Assembly: GCF_004335085.1 (NCBI RefSeq)
Contig: NZ_RQRS01000008.1
Span: 1-64,000, forward strand
DNA from: Pedobacter nototheniae
GTDB lineage: Bacteria > Bacteroidota > Bacteroidia > Sphingobacteriales > Sphingobacteriaceae
Direction: 5' to 3'
Length of the DNA: 64,000 bases
Within the stretch, counting starts at the first letter, position 1, and each line of letters begins with the position of its first letter. The position numbers and the translations under genes are program-made. Positions 15,516 to 24,693 of the stretch are shown one piece after another. Below the pieces are notes generated by a model. It was not told the DNA's origin. It did no database searches and was given only the letters and a program-made list of their open reading frames with translations.

Positions 15516-16976
15516 ATGAGGATAGAAATTAAGAAACTTAGAGGCTATTTGCTCTTATCAGCGCTTATTTTAACTTGTTTTAAGGTTAATGCACAAAATA
15601 CTACTTCGCTTCAGGATTGCTTTAACCTTGCCCGCCAAAATAATATGCTGGTTAAACAGGCTAAATCGGCATTGCTATCAGGGCAATATAATTTACAAGC
15701 CGAAAAGAAAAGCTATTTGCCAAAGGTTGATCTTTTATCCAGCTATACCTATTTAAGTAGCCCTTTAACGGTAAATTTGCAAACCGTAAAGGATGGTATT
15801 GTAGATGGATCATCTAGGCAAAGTGTAAATGCAGCGAATGAGGTTTTTAAGGAAATAACAGGTAATAATCTTTCTCAAACCGTACAGGACAGGATTTACA
15901 ATACATCTAAAAATGTTATTGGTGCAATTTATCCTGATTATAATCCACCGTTAAGCAAGCAATCTTATTTTGTTGCAGGTGTGGGTTTTAGGCAGCCTAT
16001 ATTTTTAGGTAATAAATTGGATGCAGCGGGCAATCTCGCTCAATCTATTGTTACATCTGCCAATATCAATGTGGATTTAGTAGGCAAAGAGGTTGAATTT
16101 TTAATCGCTTTGCAATATCTTAAAATATTGTACCTCAATACAATGTTAAATAAACAACAGGCGATGGTTGCTGCATTGGATAAAAATAAAACCTATGCAA
16201 ATGAGTTGGTTAAGAATCAAATTTTAGCTCCTTATCAAAAAAGCTGGACTAACGTGGTTTTAATTCAAGCGCAAAATCAATATAGCAACATAAAGCTCGA
16301 AAAGCAAAATGCACTGGTAGAGCTTAACAAATTAATGGGCGTACCGCTGGATTCAAATATTGTTGTAACAGATACTCTAAAATATGCAGTGGTTAATCCG
16401 GTATCTCCGCAAGGCGATTACTGGTCTGATAATCCAATTTATAAAATGGCAGGCAGCAAGCGTGCTTATGCTAAAACTGCTGAAAAAATCAGTAAATCTT
16501 TTTCATTACCCAATATTTTTGCTGTAGGAAATTATAATCTCTACCAAAAAGATTTACCCGTTTTAATGCCGGATTGGTTTGTTGGGGTAGAACTTCAATG
16601 GACAATTTTTAATGGGCAAACGCGTAAAAGAACACTAGCAGCACGCCAATTAGTAGAAGAAACCAACTTGGCAGAAGAAAATGCAAGTTTAACTTTACAA
16701 GTTCAAACTAAGGTAGCCCGAAATAAAATGGTTGCACTGCAAAATGACGTTTCATCGTTGGATAGTGCCAGAAAAGAAGCACATACCACAAGTAGGTTAA
16801 TTACCGAAAGGATGAAAAATCAGTTATCCTCTCCTAAAGATGTAAATGATGCGCTCGTTATTGAAACCGAAATAGAAAAGGGGTATCATACAGCAGTTTT
16901 TGGTTATTATATGGCTTTAGCGGCTTATCTTAATAGTTTGGGCAAGCCAACACAAATCACTCAATATATCAAATAG
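15516..16976 (+). CDS. TolC-family outer-membrane efflux protein
   Basis: I start it at the ATG at 15516; the longer frame upstream overlaps sdhB. A signal peptide precedes NAQNTTSLQDCF. The 486 residues show the two-fold TolC pattern of long coiled-coil helices and β-strand segments (DNPIYKMAGSKRAY, and the late EETNLAEENASLTLQVQ helix). It forms the periplasm-spanning exit duct. HlyD- and ABC-2-type genes follow directly with no gap, so it serves that exporter. Confidence 0.88.
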   Translation: MRIEIKKLRGYLLLSALILTCFKVNAQNTTSLQDCFNLARQNNMLVKQAKSALLSGQYNLQAEKKSYLPKVDLLSSYTYLSSPLTVNLQTVKDGIVDGSSRQSVNAANEVFKEITGNNLSQTVQDRIYNTSKNVIGAIYPDYNPPLSKQSYFVAGVGFRQPIFLGNKLDAAGNLAQSIVTSANINVDLVGKEVEFLIALQYLKILYLNTMLNKQQAMVAALDKNKTYANELVKNQILAPYQKSWTNVVLIQAQNQYSNIKLEKQNALVELNKLMGVPLDSNIVVTDTLKYAVVNPVSPQGDYWSDNPIYKMAGSKRAYAKTAEKISKSFSLPNIFAVGNYNLYQKDLPVLMPDWFVGVELQWTIFNGQTRKRTLAARQLVEETNLAEENASLTLQVQTKVARNKMVALQNDVSSLDSARKEAHTTSRLITERMKNQLSSPKDVNDALVIETEIEKGYHTAVFGYYMALAAYLNSLGKPTQITQYIK

Positions 16977-17966
16977 ATGAAAGAGATTATAAAAAATTAT
17001 TGGGCAGTGCTCATTCCTGTATTGGTTGTGGTTATTGCATTGTTCTTTTTCCTATCGGGAAATAAAGAAAATGAAAACAATTATATTGGTATGGTTGATG
17101 CTTCCAGTGTGGATGTTGCCGCAGAATTTCCTGGCAGATTAGATTCTTTATTGGTGCATCAAGGAGATACCGTTAAAGCCGGACAGTTGGTTGCCATATT
17201 AAGATCCAACGAAATTAATGCCGTAAAGGCACAAGCTTTAGCTGCAATTGATGCGGCTAAGGGGCAGCAAGAATTACTAACTCAAGGTGCAAGGCCCGAG
17301 CTTATTGAAGCAACGTCCAAGCTTTACCAGATTAGTGAAGAGCAGTATAAACTTTTTAGTACTACTTATGATAGGATGGAAAGATTGTACAATGCTGATG
17401 TAATTTCTGGACAGGAAAAAGATGTATTTTATTTCAAATATCAGGCTGCTAAAAAGGAAATGGAAACCGCAAAGCTAAATTTGCAAATGCTTAAAAATGG
17501 AGCTCGCCCCGAGTTGCTTAAAACGGCAAATGCCATTGTAAAACAGGCTGAGCAGGCATATGAATTAACAAAGGCACTTGGTGATAATACTAAAGTTTAT
17601 GCACCGGCAGATGGTGTAATTTCTAGCTTGGTAACCCATCAGGGCGAAATCGTATCTATCGGTTACCCAATGATGACTATAGAAAAAAAGAATTCTACCT
17701 TACTTCGTTTTAATATCCGACAGGATAAAGCCAATGCATTAAAGGTTGGAACGATAGCATCTGTACGGGTGCCAGGTTGCGAGCCAGAAACATTTAAGGT
17801 TAAGGTTTCTGCCATTTCACCAACGTTGGAATTTGCCAATTGGGTGCCATCAAAAGATAAAGGTGAAATGGAATTGAGAACTTTTACTATAGAGTTTAAA
17901 CCGGAGGATGGCTCAAATGTTAAAGGGCTACGTTCGGGCATGACAGCTTCTTTAATCCTTCCTTAA
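16977..17966 (+). CDS. HlyD-family periplasmic adaptor (membrane fusion protein)
   Basis: The 329-residue protein has an N-terminal membrane anchor (residues 9-27), then the first half of a lipoyl domain (DSLLVHQGDTVKAGQLVAIL), a helical hairpin with two similar repeats each ending in GARPELI/L, and the second lipoyl half (KVYAPADGVISSLVTHQGE). It should join the inner-membrane permeases to TolC. The start codon directly follows the upstream TAG and the stop overlaps the next ATG by one base, so the operon is tightly coupled. Confidence 0.9.
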   Translation: MKEIIKNYWAVLIPVLVVVIALFFFLSGNKENENNYIGMVDASSVDVAAEFPGRLDSLLVHQGDTVKAGQLVAILRSNEINAVKAQALAAIDAAKGQQELLTQGARPELIEATSKLYQISEEQYKLFSTTYDRMERLYNADVISGQEKDVFYFKYQAAKKEMETAKLNLQMLKNGARPELLKTANAIVKQAEQAYELTKALGDNTKVYAPADGVISSLVTHQGEIVSIGYPMMTIEKKNSTLLRFNIRQDKANALKVGTIASVRVPGCEPETFKVKVSAISPTLEFANWVPSKDKGEMELRTFTIEFKPEDGSNVKGLRSGMTASLILP

Positions 17967-19150
17967 TGAGTAGAATAGGTCAAATTATCTTTAGAGAATG
18001 GAAAAGGATTCTCAGCTTAAAGGTGTTTTACCTGGTGATGCTGATTGTACCTATATTGCTTTTTTCATTTTATGCCTTAATTTATCAAAAACATGAAGCT
18101 AAACACATGGCTTTTGCCATTTGGGATGAAGATCAAAGTCCTGTAAGCAGGCAGCTCATATTTTTATTAGAACAAAAGGAAGCTTTAAATATTACAAAAA
18201 GAGTAAATAGCGAAGCAGAAATACAACAACTGATTCAAAAAGGAGAAATATTGGGTGCAATTCACTTCCCTCTAAACTTGCAGAAAAACATTTATAGCAG
18301 GCATCCTTCCACCGTTACACTTTACACTAATGCGGCATCACTTGTGCCAGCAAAAATGGTTTATAAAGCTGTTGCAGAAGTTGTTATAACGGGGAGTTCT
18401 GGTGTAATTCTACAAAAGTTAGTTAAAACAGGAATGAAAGAAGATCGGGCTATGGCACTTGCAAATCCTATCAAATTAAATTCCTACCAACTTTATAACG
18501 CTACTTATAATTATCAAGAATATTTGGTTCCTGGTTTAATTACTGTAGGCATGCAAATGATTTTAATTATTAGCAGCATGCTCGCTTTAAACTACGAGTG
18601 GAAAACCGAAACCATGCAAGATTTGTATAATCTTGCCCGTGGTTCTGCTTGGCGGGTTGTTGCGGGTAAAACAATTGCACATTTAGTGGTTAGCTGGTTA
18701 AATTTTGTAATCATCGCCTTTATAATTTTTCCTTTTTTTGATATTGGAGTCTCATCTGCTACAGGAAAGTTTTTTGTAGTTTATACTTTACTCTCTCTGG
18801 CATGTATTGGTATAGGCATGTTTATTTCTGCTTTGTTTAAAGATGTTATGCTAGCGGGCGATACCGCACTCTTTTATACTTCGCCAGCCTTTGTATTTAG
18901 TGGTTTTACTTTTCCACGCTGGGCTATGCCATGGTACGATCAGTATTATGCAACCATAATGCCCTATACGCCTTTTTTGGATTCGTTTTTTAAAGTTTAC
19001 TACATGAACCTGCCTTTACACTATGCACAGGCAGATATAAATAAACTATTGCTTTTTTGTGTCGTAATGTTTCCAACAGCGATTTTATTGTTTCAACCTA
19101 AATTTAATCCCAGCACAGATGAAAAAAAAGTTGCAGCCATCGCTGATTAA
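17966..19150 (+). CDS. ABC-2-type permease, first of pair
   Basis: A 394-residue inner-membrane permease. It has one N-terminal helix (FYLVMLIVPILLFSFYAL), a ~150-residue periplasmic domain, and five helices in the last half with YLVPGLITVGMQMIL at their start. This is the ABC-2 (YhhJ/YbhS/YbhR) layout. Such permeases work as dimers with a separate ATPase, but no ATPase gene lies in this operon. It overlaps the second permease by 32 nt. Substrate unknown. Confidence 0.85.
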   Translation: MSRIGQIIFREWKRILSLKVFYLVMLIVPILLFSFYALIYQKHEAKHMAFAIWDEDQSPVSRQLIFLLEQKEALNITKRVNSEAEIQQLIQKGEILGAIHFPLNLQKNIYSRHPSTVTLYTNAASLVPAKMVYKAVAEVVITGSSGVILQKLVKTGMKEDRAMALANPIKLNSYQLYNATYNYQEYLVPGLITVGMQMILIISSMLALNYEWKTETMQDLYNLARGSAWRVVAGKTIAHLVVSWLNFVIIAFIIFPFFDIGVSSATGKFFVVYTLLSLACIGIGMFISALFKDVMLAGDTALFYTSPAFVFSGFTFPRWAMPWYDQYYATIMPYTPFLDSFFKVYYMNLPLHYAQADINKLLLFCVVMFPTAILLFQPKFNPSTDEKKVAAIAD

Positions 19151-20312
19151 GTTATTTTTTAGGGAAGCATCATTAGTCGCAAAAGATCATAGTTTGCTGC
19201 TTACTTTATTAATTGCTCCGTTGCTTTATGCTTTTTTTTATGGAAGTATTTACATCAACAAAGAAGAACAAAATGTAAAACTAGCCGTAGTTGATGATGA
19301 CCATTCGAGGTTATCAAGATTGTTGCAGCAAAATATTGATAATTCTCCCATTGTGGAGTTAATTCATTTTCCTAATCTGCAAGAAGCAGAAGAACAAATG
19401 TATCAGGGGAACTGTCAAGGCTATTTTTATATTCCAAAGGGAACAGAAAACAACTTACTATCTATAAAGCAAAGTAATGTGATATTGGCAGTAAATGCTG
19501 CCCGTTTTTTACCTTCAAGTGATTTATTACTCAATGTACAGCAAATTTGTCTAACCATTGGCGCTGGTGTGCGACTTCAATATTTTCAGAAAAGTGAGGG
19601 AATGAGTACCACAGCATCAATGGAAAATGTAATGCCTATTAATTTAGATTACAGACCACTTTTTAATGAACGATCTAGCTATGGAGCTTTTTTATTACCG
19701 GGTTTACTGGCTTTAATTCTGCAACAAACCCTGTTAATTGGTTTATCTGAGAGCGTTGCCGGAGAAAGACAACATTTAAGGTTACCAGCATGGCTAGGAG
19801 GCCGAATATCAAACGGAATTTGGGGCAAGGGTTTGTTTTACCTGATTTTATTTTCAGCCTATGCATTTTTCTTTTTAAATGTAAACTATAGCCTACTTAA
19901 TTTGCCGATGCGAGGTAACGGCTTTCAGTTAAGTATTTTGCTTGTGCTGTTTATTTTAACCTTAATTCCGATGGCACAATTTATTGGTTCATTGTTTAAA
20001 TCGCAACTACTTTGCCTGCAAATGATGGCGTTTTCTACCTACCCAATTTTTTTAATTACAGGTTATTCTTGGCCTTTTGAATCTTTACCAACAATATTAC
20101 AATGGCTTTCACAATTGTTGCCCACCACACCGTTTCTTAAAATATATACCAGCGTGGTGCAATCTGGAGCCAGTATTTGGGCTAATCCAGGGGCAATTTT
20201 ACACCTCGTTTTACTGTGGGCCTTTTACAGTTTTATTTGCCATTTAAGGATGTGGTATTTGGTTAATAGAATTAAAAATTCACAATCAGAAAATCTGATT
20301 GTGAAAAGCTAA
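19119..20312 (+). CDS. ABC-2-type permease, second of pair
   Basis: A 397-residue paralogue of the preceding gene, with the same layout: N-terminal helix, periplasmic domain with an NVILAVNAARFLPSSD word, then SSYGAFLLPGLLALILQQT and four further helices. The two probably form a heterodimer that exports a drug, lipid or peptide through the HlyD/TolC duct. Its last codons contain a perfect hairpin (20279-20305) that also serves the convergent gene. Confidence 0.85.
   Translation: MKKKLQPSLIKLFFREASLVAKDHSLLLTLLIAPLLYAFFYGSIYINKEEQNVKLAVVDDDHSRLSRLLQQNIDNSPIVELIHFPNLQEAEEQMYQGNCQGYFYIPKGTENNLLSIKQSNVILAVNAARFLPSSDLLLNVQQICLTIGAGVRLQYFQKSEGMSTTASMENVMPINLDYRPLFNERSSYGAFLLPGLLALILQQTLLIGLSESVAGERQHLRLPAWLGGRISNGIWGKGLFYLILFSAYAFFFLNVNYSLLNLPMRGNGFQLSILLVLFILTLIPMAQFIGSLFKSQLLCLQMMAFSTYPIFLITGYSWPFESLPTILQWLSQLLPTTPFLKIYTSVVQSGASIWANPGAILHLVLLWAFYSFICHLRMWYLVNRIKNSQSENLIVKS
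20272..20305 (-). terminator. Terminator of the MocR gene, inside the permease 3' end
   Basis: A perfect 12-bp stem, TTCACAATCAGA / TCTGATTGTGAA, with a 3-nt loop. Read on the minus strand it is followed by TTTTTAATT, so it fits an intrinsic terminator for the MocR gene (20335). It lies within the last codons of the plus-strand permease gene. In the plus direction the tail is AAGCTAAAT, with no T-run. Confidence 0.65.
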
Positions 20313-20334
20313 ATAAAAAGAATTGTTAGGGTAA

Positions 20335-21756
20335 CTAGTCTTTTGCAAGCATTTTTGCCAGGTTTCCAAGTTGCCTTAGTTTAAATTTAATATCGTCAGA
20401 CCATGGCAATCCAATGCAAAGCCTCATACAATTTTGAAATTGATTTTGTACGGTAAACATACGCCCTGGAGAAATACTAATCTGCTTTTTCATCGCCAAA
20501 TCATATAATTCTGTTGTATCAATTCCTTTATCAAATTCAACCCAAAGTGATAATCCACCTTGCGGTCTGCTGGTTTTTGTTCCTTTGGGAAAGTACTCTG
20601 CAATGGCTTGCACATAATTTTGATAATTGCTTTGCAAAATCCGTCGTAAACCACGGATATGAGTTTCGTAGCCACCAGTTTTAAAAAAGTTTCCAACGGC
20701 CTCATGCACAATAGAAGGTGAGGATATAGAGTGCACCAACTTTAACTTTAAAACTTTTTCTTTGTATTTTCCAGGTGCAATCCAACCTGCCCGATAGCCT
20801 GGCGCTAACGTTTTAGAAACAGAGCTACACCACAAAACATTTCCATCTAAATCAAAATATTTACAGCATTTTGGACGATGTGTACCAAAATACAAATCGC
20901 CATATACATCATCTTCAATCAGCGGAATATCATGTTTTGATAAAAGTTCTACTACTTCTCTTTTATTTTCGTCGGGCATGCAACTGCCAATTGGCGCATT
21001 AAAATTTGGTATTAATAAACAAAGGTTGATTGTAGAAATCACTTTCTTTAAAGCATCTATTTCTATGCCTGTAATGGGGTGTGTAGGCAATTCTAGTACT
21101 TTTAAACCCAAGCTTAAAGCCAGTTGAAAAATACCAGGATAACATGGGCTTTCAATTGCAATTGTATCGCCAGGCTTACCTAAAGCCATAAGCGCAAGAG
21201 ATAGTGAGTTTACGCCACCGCTTGTGGTAATTATATCGTCTTCGGTCAAATTGCCACCCCACGCCAAAGATCTTACAGCAATCATTCTCCTCAATTTTAC
21301 ATTGCCTTGCAAAGGTTCGTACTCCGTTCCACCTTCTTCAAGCGTTCTTGTAGCCAATACAATTTCCTTCTTTAGTTTCGCCAGCGGCAACAAATTTCCT
21401 GATGGCACACCGATAGAAAAAAGAGTAAGGTCGTTTCGCCCAATATTGGAATAAACCTTAGTTATGAGTTCGTTTGGTTCATGGTCTTTTGTCATTAATA
21501 ATGGTTTACTTACCGCCGGTAACGGAAGTTTTAAGAACAATAGTTTACTTACGAAAAAGCCCGATTGTGGTTTCGATTCAACTAAAGATTGAGCCTCCAG
21601 TTCTAAAAAAACACGTTTTGCCGTATTCATACCAATGCCATGTTCTTGACAAAGCATTCTTACAGAAGGCAATTTATCTCCTGCTTTTAATACACCGTTT
21701 CTAATTTGAGCGGCAATTCCATTTGCAATTTCATTGTATATAAAAACTTTAGTCAT
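20335..21756 (-). CDS. MocR-type regulator (GntR HTH fused to aminotransferase domain)
   Basis: This 473-residue protein has a GntR winged helix at residues 1-75 (IRNGVLKAGDKLPSVRML) and a fold-type-I PLP domain from about 100. The PLP lysine is in SSVSKTLAPGYRAGW, with an earlier NFNAPIGS and a DDVYGDLYFG word. MocR proteins use PLP or an amino compound as effector. It is divergent from an EamA exporter (107 bp apart), which it probably controls. The target and effector are not readable from sequence. Confidence 0.88.
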   Translation of the reverse strand: MTKVFIYNEIANGIAAQIRNGVLKAGDKLPSVRMLCQEHGIGMNTAKRVFLELEAQSLVESKPQSGFFVSKLLFLKLPLPAVSKPLLMTKDHEPNELITKVYSNIGRNDLTLFSIGVPSGNLLPLAKLKKEIVLATRTLEEGGTEYEPLQGNVKLRRMIAVRSLAWGGNLTEDDIITTSGGVNSLSLALMALGKPGDTIAIESPCYPGIFQLALSLGLKVLELPTHPITGIEIDALKKVISTINLCLLIPNFNAPIGSCMPDENKREVVELLSKHDIPLIEDDVYGDLYFGTHRPKCCKYFDLDGNVLWCSSVSKTLAPGYRAGWIAPGKYKEKVLKLKLVHSISSPSIVHEAVGNFFKTGGYETHIRGLRRILQSNYQNYVQAIAEYFPKGTKTSRPQGGLSLWVEFDKGIDTTELYDLAMKKQISISPGRMFTVQNQFQNCMRLCIGLPWSDDIKFKLRQLGNLAKMLAKD

Positions 21757-21862
21757 TTTACTTTATAACTGTGTCCATTCAAATATATAAAACTGATACT
21801 GTATTTGCTTTAAACTCCTTTGCATTTTTGTACAACAATTACATTTATAAAAGAAATATATC

Positions 21863-22735
21863 ATGAAATCTATAGAAAATACTTCCGCAGGGTGGATAAA
21901 CGGTTTTATCGGAGTACTTATTTTTAGTGGCTCCATGCCCGCCACACGATTAGCGGTTTTAGATTTTAATCCATTTTTTTTAACGGTAGCTCGTGCAGCT
22001 ATCGCTGGTTTGCCTGCACTTTGTGCTTTGCTTATTTTTAAAGAAAAGCGCCCTACAAGTAAGCAGTTATCCTCTTTATTAATTGTTGCTTCGGGCGCTG
22101 TATTAGGTTTTCCACTGCTTTCCTCTTTAGCTTTACAATATATAACTTCTGCGCATTCGCTAGTATTTTTAGGATTACTACCAATGGTTACTGCCATATT
22201 TGGAGTATTGCGAGGTGGAGAGCGCCCGAAGCCCGTATTTTGGCTTTTCTCTATAATCGGTAGTTGTTTAGTGGCAGGTTATGCTATTGCTCAAGGCATC
22301 AATGCATCGCCCATTGGGGATATATTAATGCTATTAGCCGTTGTGTTATGTGGACTAGGGTATGCAGAGGGTGCTAAACTATCTAAAACTTTAGGCGGTT
22401 GGCAGGTTATTTCATGGGCATTGGTATTGGCATTACCCGTTGTACTTCCTTTGTTATTCTTCTTACGGCCTGCAACATTTGAAGGTATTGGTACAGGCGC
22501 ATGGTTTGGTTTAGGATATATTGGTCTGTTCAGTATGTTTATTGGTTTTATATTTTGGTATCGTGGTTTGGCACAAGGCGGTATTGCAACCGTTGGACAA
22601 TTACAGTTGTTGCAACCCTTATTTGGGTTAGCGCTTGCCGCTACTTTACTCCATGAAGCAGTTAGCATAGGCATGTTAGGCATAATGGCAGGTGTAATTA
22701 TATGTGTAGCAGGTACTAAAAGATTTGCAAGATAA
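21863..22735 (+). CDS. EamA-family (DMT) transporter
   Basis: A 290-residue inner-membrane protein with ten hydrophobic helices in two EamA halves (first: GFIGVLIFSGSMPATRLAV; second: GLGYAEGAKLSKTLGGWQV onward). DMT exporters often remove amino acids or metabolites. The divergent MocR gene is a frequent partner of EamA exporters and likely regulates it. Substrate not determined. The promoters of both genes must share the 106-bp gap. Confidence 0.85.
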   Translation: MKSIENTSAGWINGFIGVLIFSGSMPATRLAVLDFNPFFLTVARAAIAGLPALCALLIFKEKRPTSKQLSSLLIVASGAVLGFPLLSSLALQYITSAHSLVFLGLLPMVTAIFGVLRGGERPKPVFWLFSIIGSCLVAGYAIAQGINASPIGDILMLLAVVLCGLGYAEGAKLSKTLGGWQVISWALVLALPVVLPLLFFLRPATFEGIGTGAWFGLGYIGLFSMFIGFIFWYRGLAQGGIATVGQLQLLQPLFGLALAATLLHEAVSIGMLGIMAGVIICVAGTKRFAR

Positions 22736-22830
22736 GTTGTGCAGATGGTGCTGCGGGTGGGATTGTTAAAACCCTGTTCATATTTTTTTTAATAGAAAAA
22801 AATCTCTAACATTGGGCACAATAGCTTTTC

Positions 22831-23439
22831 ATGCACGTAAAACAATCAGTACCGCTTCAAGATATTGAGCTATTGCTTAAACTAAAAGATGGAAATCCAT
22901 CAGCATTTGCCGAAATTTATAATCAGTATAGAAGCAAAATATTAGTTTATGCAACCGCTTTATGCAAATCAGCAGATCTTGCGGAAGAGATTGTACAAGA
23001 AGTTTTTATAAAAATTTGGCAAAAGAGAATGCAAATAAACCCGGATATGCATTTTGGTGCCTACATCAAAAAAATAACCCTTAATCACGTTCTTAACCAT
23101 TTAAAAAAAATTTCGAGAGAGAAATTACTGCAAAAAGAATTATTTAGTTACATAGAAGTTTTAAGAAATAGTACCGAAGAAAATTTATTCGAAAAAGAGC
23201 TCCTTAAAACGTATGATGAGGCTATAAATAATTTACCGCCCCAAAAGAAACTCATCTATTATATGAGCCGAACGGAAGATTTGAGCCATGATGAAATAGC
23301 CCAAAAACTCAGTATATCCAAAAATACAGTCAAAAATCACATGGTAGAAGCAACTCGCTTTATCCGTAATTATGTAAGTAAAAATGATAGTGTGATTTGC
23401 TTTCTCATTGTAGCCTCAAATTATTTTCATTCCAACTAG
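22831..23439 (+). CDS. ECF sigma factor (FecI-like)
   Basis: A 202-residue sigma-70 family protein with region 2 (EIYNQYRSKILVYATAL, then LAEEIVQEVFIKIWQKR) and region 4 (LPPQKKLIYYMSRTEDLSHDE with the following HTH). There is no region 1 or 3, as in ECF factors. It is followed by a FecR anti-sigma gene and a TonB receptor, so it directs their transcription when the receptor detects its ligand. The C-terminus after region 4 is unusually hydrophobic (ICFLIVASNYFH). Confidence 0.9.
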   Translation: MHVKQSVPLQDIELLLKLKDGNPSAFAEIYNQYRSKILVYATALCKSADLAEEIVQEVFIKIWQKRMQINPDMHFGAYIKKITLNHVLNHLKKISREKLLQKELFSYIEVLRNSTEENLFEKELLKTYDEAINNLPPQKKLIYYMSRTEDLSHDEIAQKLSISKNTVKNHMVEATRFIRNYVSKNDSVICFLIVASNYFHSN

Positions 23440-23513
23440 TCCTATAGTCTTTCGCAGTTGTATTAGGTATAAACAAGGCGGGCAGCGCAGCTCGTTTTGC
23501 TTATTTAAACGCG

Positions 23514-24506
23514 GTGAACGAACAGCAGCAATTAGAAAAACTCTATAAATTATATTTAAGTAATCAATGTAGCGAAGAAGAACTAGAACGTTTTTTTGAG
23601 CTTCTTGAGCATCAAGATGATGATAATGAAATTTTAGAATTAATGGCTGCCACCTGGGATAACACACATACGTTACCAGATATTGATCTTATTCCGGATT
23701 TCCTTCCGGTTGAAGCAAAGCAAATTAAATTACAAACTGCACCACTTATAGGGATAAATCTGCGCAGGTTTATCGGTTCTGCAGCGGCAATATTAGTTGT
23801 AGCAATTGGCATATACTTTTTTAGGTCAAACTTAAGCAGTTTTATTAATCCAGTGCACCAACAAGAAATTTGGAGTAAGGCAGGAGAAAGGAAGAAAATA
23901 CAGCTGGCAGATGGTTCTAAAATTTGGCTTAGTCCAAATAGTAAGTTGAATTATCCTGATCAGTTTAATGATAAACAAAGGATTGTTAGCCTTGATGGGG
24001 AAGCCTTTTTTGAAGTTGCGCACGATGAAAAACACCCCTTTATTATTAAAACAGGCAAGGTTAATACAGCCGTACTTGGAACAAGCTTTAACATTTCGGC
24101 ATACTCAAAAGAAAATACGGTAAATGTTACGTTGGTTAGTGGTAAGGTGGCTGTAGCGCTGGCAACTAAAAACAAAACGTACACAGAAATTATATTGCCC
24201 AATCAGCAAGTTATTGTTGATAGAAATAATGAAAAGCTAAGTAAAATAAATTACCCTGATGCTGCTTCTTTCTTAAATAAAAGGCTAGGTATTTACGAAT
24301 ATAAGGGCATTGCCTTAAAACAAGTGCTCCAGGATATAGAGATGCAGTATAATTTACACATCAACCTGAATAATAATTTATTAGAAAAAACATTTTACGG
24401 CAATTTAAACATGAACGATTCCATTACTCAAACTTTAAATAAGTTGTGTACCGTAATGGAAATAACATGGGAAAAGAAAGGGGAACAATATGAAATTATA
24501 AAATAA
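23514..24506 (+). CDS. FecR-type anti-sigma factor
   Basis: The start is a GTG at 23514, 74 nt after the sigma gene. The 330-residue protein has a cytosolic N-terminus with helical NQCSEEELERFFELL, one membrane helix (about 85-103), and a periplasmic FecR domain (LADGSKIWLSPNSKLNYP, EAFFEVAHDEKHPF, VLGTSFNISAYS) followed by a C-terminal DUF4974-like STN-like region (ALKQVLQDIEMQYNLHI). It relays the signal from the receptor to the sigma factor. Confidence 0.9.
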   Translation: MNEQQQLEKLYKLYLSNQCSEEELERFFELLEHQDDDNEILELMAATWDNTHTLPDIDLIPDFLPVEAKQIKLQTAPLIGINLRRFIGSAAAILVVAIGIYFFRSNLSSFINPVHQQEIWSKAGERKKIQLADGSKIWLSPNSKLNYPDQFNDKQRIVSLDGEAFFEVAHDEKHPFIIKTGKVNTAVLGTSFNISAYSKENTVNVTLVSGKVAVALATKNKTYTEIILPNQQVIVDRNNEKLSKINYPDAASFLNKRLGIYEYKGIALKQVLQDIEMQYNLHINLNNNLLEKTFYGNLNMNDSITQTLNKLCTVMEITWEKKGEQYEIIK

Positions 24507-24507
24507 A

Positions 24508-24537
24508 TGCCTGTTTCTGTAAAACAGAATCCAGGCA
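24508..24537. other. Hairpin between fecR and the TonB receptor gene
   Basis: Nested inverted repeats TGCCTG...CAGGCA and TTCTGT...ACAGAA lie directly after the fecR stop. No T-run follows, so it is more likely a processing or attenuation structure than a strong terminator. It would lower or separate expression of the receptor from the regulator genes. Confidence 0.5.
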
Positions 24538-24693
24538 AATATCCAATCAACTTAAATGTCTTAGCCTTGAGAACTATCAGACATTATAAATTAATATTAA
24601 TCATAAAGTTATGAAACCTGTTTGAGGTTATTGCCATAATTGAAAATAATTATGAGGATTAACTCATGGTATTGTAACGCTAAAAGAAAAACA

